A stretch of DNA of 64,000 bases from Paenibacillus thermotolerans (lineage in GTDB: Bacteria > Bacillota > Bacilli > Paenibacillales > YIM-B00363), in contig NZ_JAQZSG010000001.1 in NCBI RefSeq assembly GCF_028745515.1, positions 124,001-188,000 of the forward strand, written 5' to 3'. The notes under the pieces were generated by a model. The model did no database searches. It worked only from the letters and a program-made list of their open reading frames with translations, and was not told where the DNA came from. Below are positions 1 to 6,722 of the stretch, piece after piece. The first letter of the stretch is position 1. Every line of letters starts with the position of its first letter. The position numbers and the translations under genes were made by a program.

Positions 1-390
1 AATGTATTGATCGGCGTTTTTTTCGGCTTGCTCTTCGACCATACGATCGGGATTCCTCCCTTCGATTACTACGATCTCGGCGATGAAGCGAAGTATCAGC
101 TATTCGACGTTTTCTCTTACGCGATGTACGCCCCGTTCGGGTATTTGTTTATTTATGTATTGGAAGCGTTTAAGCTTCGCGGATTCGCAATTGTTTTGTA
201 CATTGCGGTTTGGGCGGGGCTTGGAGTAATGGTCGAATGGGTCGGGACAATTGTCGGAATATTTCACTATAAGCACGGCTATAAGCTTCTTTATTCCGCA
301 CCAATTTATTTGATTGTGGAAAGCATTCATTTGGGGACGTTTTACATGCTCTTTAGAACGTATTACACTAGGAGGATAGTCAATCGGTAA
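1..390 (+). CDS. Hypothetical integral membrane protein, 5' end outside window
   Basis: The reading frame is open from the first base, so the true start probably lies upstream and the gene is partial. The visible 130 residues contain about four hydrophobic segments separated by short polar loops, with a basic C-terminus (YYTRRIVNR), which indicates a small multi-pass membrane protein. I do not recognise the family. Its stop codon at 388-390 sits directly before the GGAG ribosome binding site of the next gene, so the two are probably one operon. No catalytic motif is visible. Confidence 0.6.
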   Translation, partial: NVLIGVFFGLLFDHTIGIPPFDYYDLGDEAKYQLFDVFSYAMYAPFGYLFIYVLEAFKLRGFAIVLYIAVWAGLGVMVEWVGTIVGIFHYKHGYKLLYSAPIYLIVESIHLGTFYMLFRTYYTRRIVNR

Positions 391-401
391 GGAGAGGGCT
401 T

Positions 402-617
402 ATGGCTGGAAACCGCCGTTTAATTACGGATCAGGATTTTCAAGAGGCAATGTTGAACGAAACCGGCATCCGCGTGTTTCGAGACGATCACGTGGTGGAT
501 GCCGGAGTAGTCATTATCCGGTTTGACGACTCTGTCGTCGTTACGCAATCGGGCGTCAGCGACATTTCTTATCACGACCGCCGGGAATGCGACTTCTTCG
601 AGATGAACAAGAGGTAA
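402..617 (+). CDS. Small hypothetical protein (71 aa)
   Basis: The start ATG follows AAGGAG with good spacing, and that ribosome binding site overlaps the stop of the upstream membrane protein gene, so translation is probably coupled. The protein has no membrane segment or signal peptide and is mixed alpha/beta in appearance, with hydrophobic strands such as VVIIRFDDSVVV. No family is recognised. It ends 3 nt before the convergent ywbE stop with no visible terminator between them. Confidence 0.55.
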   Translation: MAGNRRLITDQDFQEAMLNETGIRVFRDDHVVDAGVVIIRFDDSVVVTQSGVSDISYHDRRECDFFEMNKR

Positions 618-620
618 AGA

Positions 621-818
621 TCAGCTTTGGATGATCTCCTTCACGCGGCCGACCTGCCCGTCCGTCAGTCTTACTTTGATTCCGTGAGGATGCGCGGCGG
701 ATTTCGTCAATATATCCTTCACGACGCCGCGGGTCAGCCTTCCGGTTCTTTGATCTTGCTTCAGCACGATGTGCACCTCGGCGCCGGGCTTAATGTCGTC
801 TCTTCGTTGTCCGTTCAT
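621..818 (-). CDS. ywbE: YwbE family protein
   Basis: This 65-residue protein matches the YwbE (DUF2196) family almost over its full length. The signature stretches VLKQDQRTGRLTRG, VKDILTKSAAHPHGIKV and GQVGRVKEI are all present. Members are small basic proteins of unknown function, widespread in bacteria; the compact beta-rich pattern would suit a nucleic-acid-binding fold, but that is inference. The gene is a single unit, convergent with the gene ending at 617 and divergent from the one starting near 872. Confidence 0.85.
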   Translation of the reverse strand: MNGQRRDDIKPGAEVHIVLKQDQRTGRLTRGVVKDILTKSAAHPHGIKVRLTDGQVGRVKEIIQS

Positions 819-871
819 GATCGGTTATACCGCTCCTTATCGAAATTGTAATGCCAAAAGGAGAGCAACGA

Positions 872-1105
872 ATGATCCCCTTCGAAAATACGTGGCCGTA
901 CGAGACGGTCGGCAACGACATGTACGTCTTGGAATGCCCTTTTTGCAAAAATAGCAACGTGCTGCTGCCGATGAAACGCAAGGAGCTGACCGACATACGG
1001 GACGGCAAGAAAAAGCTGCTTGTCTTTCCTTGCTGCCACAGCCGGATCACGATTGTGGATGCCGACGCCGATTATTTGCTGGCCAGCTCGAGAATAAGAA
1101 AATAG
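872..1105 (+). CDS. Small cysteine-containing hypothetical protein
   Basis: The start at 872 is chosen because AAAGGAG lies about 10 nt upstream; an in-frame ATG at 851 lies before that ribosome binding site and is unlikely to be used. The 77-residue product begins MIPFENTWPYETVG and carries a CPFC pair near residue 22 and a CCH cluster near residue 53. This CxxC...CCH layout could bind one zinc ion, as in a small zinc ribbon. Similar short proteins occur in Paenibacillus to my knowledge, but no function is known to me. Confidence 0.6.
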   Translation: MIPFENTWPYETVGNDMYVLECPFCKNSNVLLPMKRKELTDIRDGKKKLLVFPCCHSRITIVDADADYLLASSRIRK

Positions 1106-1146
1106 CAGACAACGAGTTGTGAATGCGGCGAACTTTGCTTATGCGG

Positions 1147-1668
1147 CTATCCCTCCGTCGGGTGGGACGGGCCGCTCAGCTCCAGCTGGTAAAAGCGAAG
1201 ATTGAGCCATCTGCCGAATTTATACCCCGCTTTTCTTACGGTCCCGGCGTGGGAGAACCCAAGCTTCTCATGCATGAGGATGCTTGAAGCGTTGTCCTCG
1301 TCGATCCCGGCAACGACCGTCGCGAATCCCCGCTCCTCGGCAATTCGAAGCAGCTCCTTCAGCAATAAGGTGGCGACGCCTTGTCTTCTTGCATCCGAAC
1401 GAACGTAAACGGAATGCTCGATCGTATATTTGTAAGCGGGCCACGGGCGGAACGGTCCGTACGTCGCAAAGCCCGCCACCTTCCCTCCGCTTTCGCATAC
1501 GAGCACGGGCGAGCCTTCTTCCCGCTTTTGGCGAAACCATTCTTTTCTCTGCTCCAGCGTATGAGGGAAATAATGATAAACCGCCGTCGTATTCATAATC
1601 GCATCGTTATATATTTCCAGTATGTCCGGCAAATCCGAATCGGTTGCTTCCCTGACGGCCGACTTCAT
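1147..1668 (-). CDS. GNAT N-acetyltransferase, phosphinothricin acetyltransferase-like
   Basis: The 173-residue protein is a single GNAT domain. The acetyl-CoA pyrophosphate-binding motif A is visible as VRSDARRQGVATLLL near residues 90-104, and the C-terminal motif B region reads NASSILMHEKLGFSHAGT. The N-terminus (REATDSDLPDILEIYNDAI) and the ending (KFGRWLNLRFYQLEL) resemble the Pat/Bar/YwnH subgroup, which acetylates amino groups of small molecules such as phosphinothricin or methionine sulfoximine. The actual substrate cannot be read from sequence. It lies 28 nt downstream of the ctp gene on the same strand. Confidence 0.82.
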   Translation of the reverse strand: MKSAVREATDSDLPDILEIYNDAIMNTTAVYHYFPHTLEQRKEWFRQKREEGSPVLVCESGGKVAGFATYGPFRPWPAYKYTIEHSVYVRSDARRQGVATLLLKELLRIAEERGFATVVAGIDEDNASSILMHEKLGFSHAGTVRKAGYKFGRWLNLRFYQLELSGPSHPTEG

Positions 1669-1696
1669 CTCTCAACATCCACATCTTCCGGGTAAA

Positions 1697-3073
1697 TTAA
1701 AGCTTCTCTTCCACCAATTTTACGGCTTCTTGCTTCTGCGTATCGTTCGCGATTATTTTTTCCCGCAGCTGAAGGATAAGCCGGCTTGTCGTCTCTCCGG
1801 CCGCCGTACCGGTTTGCTCCAAGCCTGCGGCTTTCTGGAATGCGAGGACGGCTTTCTTAGTCCCTTCGTCGAATAACCCGTCCTTGCGGCCCGGATCGTA
1901 TCCGAGAGCTTGGAGCATGTCCTGAAGCGTCTTGACCTCCGGCCCGAACGAATCGACCTTTAACGCTTGCTCCGGATTCAAAATCGGCAGGCTTGCATAT
2001 GCGGGCAGCTTGACGGGCACATCCGGCTTGACGCCTTTTTCGTGAATCCATTCGCCGTTCGGCGTCAGCCACTTGGCGATCGTATAATTCATATTCGATC
2101 CGTCGGAAAACCGGTTCACCGCTTGAGCGACGCCTTTGCCGAACGATGTCTCGCCTACTAGAGTCGCCCCTCGCTTCTCTTTCAGCGCCGCGGATAAAAT
2201 TTCCGAAGCGCTGGCCGACCCTTTGTCGATCAGAACGGCAATCGGCATCGGATCGAGGCCGATATCTTTATGCTTCGCCTTATACTGCTGCTTGTTTCCG
2301 TAACGGTCTTCCGCCTGGACGATCACATCGCCGGTTTGCAAAAACAGATTGCCGATCTCTAGCGCCGTGTCCAGCAAGCCTCCCGGATTTTGCCTTAAAT
2401 CGATGACAAGCCCCTTCATTCCCTGCTTCTCCAGCTCCAAAACCGCATTCTCGAACTCCTGCGCGGTCGGCTCCGAGAAGGTGGAAACCGTGATGACGCC
2501 GACGCGGTCGTTCGCCATTTCCGCGTAAACCGTTTCGATCGGTATTTTGTCCCTTACAATCGTCAGATTGATGAGCGCTTCCTGGCCCGGACGCTGAATC
2601 GTCAGACGCACCTTCGTGCCGATTTCGCCGCGAATCAGCTTCACCGCATCGTTCACGCTCATTCCTTCGGTCGATTTGTCGTCGACCTTCGTAATATGAT
2701 CCCCCGGCTTCAGACCTGCTTTTTCCGCGGGCGAGCCCTTGATCGGAGCGACAATCGTAATTTTACCGTTCTCCGATTTCACTTCTGCGCCGATTCCGAC
2801 GAATGACGGCGAAAGAAAATTGTTGAATTCCTTCGTTTCCTCTTGGTTCAAATAGTCCGAATACGGATCGTCCAACGATTCCAGCATGCCGTTAATCGCG
2901 CCGTCCACCAGCTTCGTGCGGTCAACGGGTTTATAATAGCCTTTCTCGAGCGTTCGTAACGCCGTTTGAAATTTATCATATTCCGAGTTCCGGTTTTCCG
3001 TAATCATATTGGTCGCAACGCCGCCGATCAGCGCACCGGCCAATAGGAGGGGTATCGCGGTTATTTTCTTCAT
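1697..3073 (-). CDS. S41 family C-terminal processing peptidase with PDZ and peptidoglycan-binding domains
   Basis: The 458-residue protein has an N-terminal membrane anchor (LLLAGALIGGVATNM), a PDZ domain at roughly 90-180 (SPAEKAGLKPGDHITKVD), the S41 catalytic domain with the serine in KGSASASEIL and the general-base lysine in GETSFGKGVAQ, and a C-terminal PG_binding_1 repeat (VKTLQDMLQALGYDPG...LFDEGTKKAVLAFQKAAG). This is the layout of CtpA/CtpB of Bacillus. CtpB cleaves SpoIVFA during sporulation and CtpA acts in the envelope; which role applies here is not clear from sequence. It acts outside the membrane. Confidence 0.9.
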   Translation of the reverse strand: MKKITAIPLLLAGALIGGVATNMITENRNSEYDKFQTALRTLEKGYYKPVDRTKLVDGAINGMLESLDDPYSDYLNQEETKEFNNFLSPSFVGIGAEVKSENGKITIVAPIKGSPAEKAGLKPGDHITKVDDKSTEGMSVNDAVKLIRGEIGTKVRLTIQRPGQEALINLTIVRDKIPIETVYAEMANDRVGVITVSTFSEPTAQEFENAVLELEKQGMKGLVIDLRQNPGGLLDTALEIGNLFLQTGDVIVQAEDRYGNKQQYKAKHKDIGLDPMPIAVLIDKGSASASEILSAALKEKRGATLVGETSFGKGVAQAVNRFSDGSNMNYTIAKWLTPNGEWIHEKGVKPDVPVKLPAYASLPILNPEQALKVDSFGPEVKTLQDMLQALGYDPGRKDGLFDEGTKKAVLAFQKAAGLEQTGTAAGETTSRLILQLREKIIANDTQKQEAVKLVEEKL

Positions 3074-3216
3074 ACGGTTCTCTCCAATCGGTGCTGTAGC
3101 TGTATTAGCTTATTATACAAGCCTCCTGCTCAGAAATCGAATCGAATGTTTCTATTCTCATCGAACCGTGCATCGAGTATTATATATTTAGAAATAATTA
3201 GCAAAGGATGATACCG

Positions 3217-4746
3217 ATGACAAACATTCGCCAACTCGAAAATTTGGAGACGATCGTGAAGCAGTTTAAAGAGCTGGATGAAAAAATGACCCACTATTCC
3301 GACATGCTCAGCCTGGCGAGTTGGGATAGCCAAGTCAAGGCGCCTACGAAAGGAAAGGCGTATTTCGCGAAAGCGCGCGGAACGCTGTCGACGGAGCTGT
3401 TCAGGCTTTCCACGTCCGACCAAATGGGCGAGCTTTTGGAAGCCCTTACGCAGCCTGAGGTTCAGGACAAGCTGGACGCGCCGACGAAAGCGGCGGTTCG
3501 GATGCGGAAGCGCGATTACGACAAGGACAAAAAAATACCGGAGTCATTACATAAAGAGATTACGATCCATACGGCCAATGCGCGTACGGTTTGGGAAGAA
3601 GCAAGAAAGGAAAACGACTTCGAGAAGTTCCGCCCGACGCTGGAGCGCACTGTCGAGCTCATTCGGGAGTATGCCGAGCGGCTCGGCTACGAGAAGCATC
3701 CTTATGACGCTTTGCTTGATTTGTTCGAGCCCGATTTGACGGTGGAGCAGGTCGATCGGATTTTCGGACCGCTGCGCGAAAAGACTGTCGCGCTGCTGGA
3801 GCGGATCCGCAGCTCGGCCAATCCTCCGAAAAACGTATTCGAAGGCGGCTTCGACGTAGGTCAACAGGAAAAGTTCAACCTTCATCTTTTGCCTTCTCTC
3901 GGTTACGACTTGGAGGCCGGACGACTGGACGTGACAGCTCATCCGTTCGCCGTTACCGTGAATTGCAATGACGTGCGCATTACGACCCGCTATTCCGAGA
4001 ACGATCCGAAAAGCTCGCTGTTCGCCACCATTCACGAAGCGGGCCATGCGATTTACGAGCAAGGCGTTAACCCGGAATTCGAAGGCTCCGTCATCAGCGA
4101 CGGCGTGTCGCTGGGCATACATGAGTCCCAGTCGCGGTTTCTCGAAAACATGGTCGGCCGCAGCAAAGCGTTCTGGGAGCGGTATTTTGACGATTATAAG
4201 CGGTTTTTCCCGGACAAATTCGACGGCGTTTCCGTAGAGGACGTTTACCGTTCGGTCAATATCGTCAATCCGTCGTTCATCCGCGTGGAAGCCGACGAGG
4301 TCACGTATAACCTGCATATTATGATCCGCTACGAGATCGAGAAGGAGCTTATTGCAGGAACGCTTGAAGTAAAAGACTTACCGCACGTATGGAACGAAAA
4401 AATGCGCGAGTATTTAGGTATCGTGCCTCCGACGGATACGCTCGGCGTGCTTCAGGATGTGCACTGGTCTTACGGGTCGTTCGGCTACTTCCCGACTTAC
4501 TCGCTCGGCAATTTGTACGCCGCACAAATCCGCAAGACGATTTTGAAACAGTTCCCTAACTTCTATGATTTGATCCGCGGCGGCGAGTTCAGCGTCATCC
4601 GCGAATGGCTCCGCGAAAACATTCATCAGCACGGCTGCGTCTATCCTCCGGCCGAGCTGATCGAACGCGTAACCGGAGAAGGGCTGAATCCGAACTATTT
4701 GGTGGAATACTTGGAAGAAAAGGTTGCCGAAGTATACGGCTTGTAA
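3217..4746 (+). CDS. M32 family carboxypeptidase (carboxypeptidase Taq type)
   Basis: The start at 3217 (MTNIRQLENLE) is chosen because AAAGGA at 3203-3208 is 8 nt upstream; the ATG at 3208 overlaps that site. The 509-residue protein has the zinc motif HEAGH (FATIHEAGHAIYEQG) around residue 272, the downstream glutamate motif HESQSRFLEN and the C-terminal GSFGYFPTYSLGNLYAAQ stretch typical of M32 metallocarboxypeptidases. It is expected to be cytosolic and to remove C-terminal residues from peptides. It is monocistronic and ends in a strong hairpin shared with the convergent globin gene. Confidence 0.92.
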   Translation: MTNIRQLENLETIVKQFKELDEKMTHYSDMLSLASWDSQVKAPTKGKAYFAKARGTLSTELFRLSTSDQMGELLEALTQPEVQDKLDAPTKAAVRMRKRDYDKDKKIPESLHKEITIHTANARTVWEEARKENDFEKFRPTLERTVELIREYAERLGYEKHPYDALLDLFEPDLTVEQVDRIFGPLREKTVALLERIRSSANPPKNVFEGGFDVGQQEKFNLHLLPSLGYDLEAGRLDVTAHPFAVTVNCNDVRITTRYSENDPKSSLFATIHEAGHAIYEQGVNPEFEGSVISDGVSLGIHESQSRFLENMVGRSKAFWERYFDDYKRFFPDKFDGVSVEDVYRSVNIVNPSFIRVEADEVTYNLHIMIRYEIEKELIAGTLEVKDLPHVWNEKMREYLGIVPPTDTLGVLQDVHWSYGSFGYFPTYSLGNLYAAQIRKTILKQFPNFYDLIRGGEFSVIREWLRENIHQHGCVYPPAELIERVTGEGLNPNYLVEYLEEKVAEVYGL

Positions 4747-4753
4747 AAACAGC

Positions 4754-4790
4754 GGGCTCTCCGTTATTGGCGGAGAGCCCGTGTTTTAGT
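4754..4790. terminator. Bidirectional terminator between M32 carboxypeptidase and globin genes
   Basis: A 10-bp perfect stem, GGGCTCTCCG at 4754-4763 and CGGAGAGCCC at 4771-4780, has a 7-nt loop. T-rich sequence follows on the plus strand and AAAAAC (TTTTT on the minus strand) precedes it. It lies between two converging genes. Confidence 0.85.
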
Positions 4791-5172
4791 TTTCCGGCGC
4801 TTCGGAATTGATCATATGGTGCGCCGTCAGAGTCAATCGATGGATGACGAATTCCCGCAGCTCGCCGGCAACCCCCGCTTCGTCCAACGCCTCTTTCATG
4901 CAGCTCAGCCATGCCTCCGCACGGCGGGGCGTAATTTCGAACGGCAAATGCCGGTAACGGAGCATCGGATGGCCAAATTCCTCCGAGTACAGCATCGGTC
5001 CTCCGAAAAACTGGGTCAGAAACATTTTTTGCTTGCGCGCGGTTTCTTGAATGTCTTTACCGGCAAACAGCGGCGCCAAATCCGGATTTTTCACCACTCG
5101 CGGATAAAATGCCTCCACGAGCCGAGTCAACGTTTCATCCCCGCCAAGCTGCTCATAAATCGTTTCGCTCAT
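4786..5172 (-). CDS. Group II truncated haemoglobin (trHbO)
   Basis: The 128-residue protein is a 2-on-2 globin. Diagnostic positions are visible: the distal B10 tyrosine in EAFYPRVV, the proximal histidine in YRHLPFEIT and the G8 tryptophan in AEAWLSCM, which defines group II. Such proteins bind oxygen or NO and are linked to oxidative or nitrosative stress; B. subtilis YjbI belongs to this group. Its ATG overlaps the serS stop codon (ATGA, 5169-5172), so it should be translated from the serS message by coupling and fall under the same T-box control. Confidence 0.92.
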   Translation of the reverse strand: MSETIYEQLGGDETLTRLVEAFYPRVVKNPDLAPLFAGKDIQETARKQKMFLTQFFGGPMLYSEEFGHPMLRYRHLPFEITPRRAEAWLSCMKEALDEAGVAGELREFVIHRLTLTAHHMINSEAPEN

Positions 5173-6443
5173 GAAATGATTTCAGCCCCCATCATATATT
5201 TCTGCAACGCCTTCGGAATTCGCACGCTGCCGTCCTGCCGCTGATGAATTTCCAGCAGCGGAATCAAGATGCGCGGCGACGCGACTGCCGTATTGTTTAA
5301 CGTATAGCAATAGCGCAAAGCGCCGGTCTCGTCGCGGTACCGGATGTTCGACCGTCTCGCTTGAAAATCAAGAAGGCTGGACGACGAATGGGTTTCCCCA
5401 TAGCCGCCCCGGCTCGGCATCCATGTTTCGATGTCGTACTGCTTATGATTTTTTTGGGACATGTCCCCGGTGCAAACCGCCACGACCCGATACGGCAGCT
5501 CAAGCAGTTCCAGCAGCTCCTCCGCATTGCGGGTAATTTCGGCATGCAGCTCCTCCGCAATCGCCGGGTCGGCTTTGCAAATGATTACTTGTTCTACTTT
5601 AGCGAACTGATGAACGCGATACAAGCCTTGCACGTCACGGCCGGCGGAACCGACTTCCTTGCGGAAGCAGTTCGATACGGCGGCGAGACGGATTGGCGCG
5701 CCAACGTCCACGATTTCGTTGCCGTAATATGCGATCAACGATGCCTCGGACGTGCCGACAAGCCATTTGTCCTCCCCGTGGACGGCATACGTTTGCTCCA
5801 CGCCGGTCGGAAAGAAGCCGGAATTGACGAGCGTATCCTTGCCGACCATGAGCGGCACGTCCATCGCCGTATAGCCGCGTTCGCACAGGAGATCGATCGC
5901 AAGCTGCTGCACCGCCCGATGCAGGTGCAGCCCCATTCCGGTAAGCACATAGTTTCTCGATCCTGCGATTTTGACGCCCCGTTCGAGATCGAGCAGCCGC
6001 AAAGACGTGCCTAACGCGATATGGTCCTTCGGCTCAAAATCGAATGCCGGCAGCCTCCCCGCCGTTCTCAGCTGCACATTGTCTTTGTCGGACGCGCCGA
6101 TTGGCGTATCGGCGGACACCGGGTTCGGAACGAGCAGCATTAGCTGCTCAAACTCCCGCTCTACGGCTTGAAGCCGTGCCTCAAGCTCGGCCAGCTTCTC
6201 TTTAACGGCGACGGCTTGCTTCTTCTTGCCTTCGGCTTCCCCGTTCCTGCCTTCACGCAGCAGTGCGGGAATGTCCTCGGACAGCCGGTTTCGCAGCGCC
6301 CTCAGCGGTTCAACCTCACGCACCAGCTGCCTCCGCTTGTCGTCCGTTTCGAGTAGCCGCTCGACGGAAAACCCGATTCCCTTCCACTTCGCCGTTCGCT
6401 CGTACAGCTCCGGGTTACTGCGAATTTGCCCGATGTCAATCAT
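5169..6443 (-). CDS. serS: Seryl-tRNA synthetase, atypical class II form
   Basis: The 424-residue enzyme charges tRNA-Ser with serine. The N-terminal tRNA-binding coiled coil spans about residues 30-115. Class II motif 2 reads FRKEVGSAGRD, and the linker DFQARRSNIRYRD is the SerRS signature. Motif 3 is unusual: LNNTAVASPRILIPLLE where most bacterial enzymes, including B. subtilis SerS, have LNGSGLAVGR. The substrate-pocket segment reads GTSEASL in place of PTAEVPL. These features suggest the paralogous SerS2-type enzyme, closer in this motif to mitochondrial SerRS. AGGAG precedes the ATG, a T-box leader lies upstream, and the globin gene follows with a 4-nt overlap. Confidence 0.93.
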   Translation of the reverse strand: MIDIGQIRSNPELYERTAKWKGIGFSVERLLETDDKRRQLVREVEPLRALRNRLSEDIPALLREGRNGEAEGKKKQAVAVKEKLAELEARLQAVEREFEQLMLLVPNPVSADTPIGASDKDNVQLRTAGRLPAFDFEPKDHIALGTSLRLLDLERGVKIAGSRNYVLTGMGLHLHRAVQQLAIDLLCERGYTAMDVPLMVGKDTLVNSGFFPTGVEQTYAVHGEDKWLVGTSEASLIAYYGNEIVDVGAPIRLAAVSNCFRKEVGSAGRDVQGLYRVHQFAKVEQVIICKADPAIAEELHAEITRNAEELLELLELPYRVVAVCTGDMSQKNHKQYDIETWMPSRGGYGETHSSSSLLDFQARRSNIRYRDETGALRYCYTLNNTAVASPRILIPLLEIHQRQDGSVRIPKALQKYMMGAEIIS

Positions 6444-6465
6444 GGATATGCACTCCTCGCGAAAA

Positions 6466-6690
6466 AATAATAAAACCGCTCTTCATCCCATTGGGACGAG
6501 GAGCGGTTCGCTCGCGGTGCCACCCAAGTTGACAGCCGGCTCGTTGCGCGGGTGTCCTCTTATCGCTTGCTGTAACGGGCGATTCCCGTCCGACTTAGGA
6601 AGGCTCATCTTGCATGCAGCTCATCTTCGTTCACCGGCGCCTCCGAGTTGGATGCTCTTCATCGGCATTGTAGTTGCACAACATTATACG
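6466..6690 (-). promoter_or_regulatory. T-box leader upstream of serS
   Basis: The minus strand carries the conserved T-box sequence GGGTGGCACCGCGAG at 6525-6511, which pairs with the tRNA acceptor end. It is followed by a rho-independent terminator whose stem runs from AACCGCTC (6508-6501) to GAGCGGTT (6481-6474) and ends in a T-rich tract. When uncharged tRNA binds, the antiterminator forms and transcription continues into serS. I could not confidently place the stem I specifier loop; a serine codon is expected from the downstream gene. Confidence 0.93.
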
Positions 6691-6711
6691 TCAAACATTG
6701 CCAAGTTGCAA
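6683..6711 (-). promoter_or_regulatory. Sigma-A promoter for the serS T-box operon
   Basis: On the minus strand TTGCAA (6711-6706) is followed after 17 nt by TATAAT (6688-6683). The position is right to start a leader that contains the whole T-box. Confidence 0.75.
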
Positions 6712-6722
6712 GCAACTGTTGC

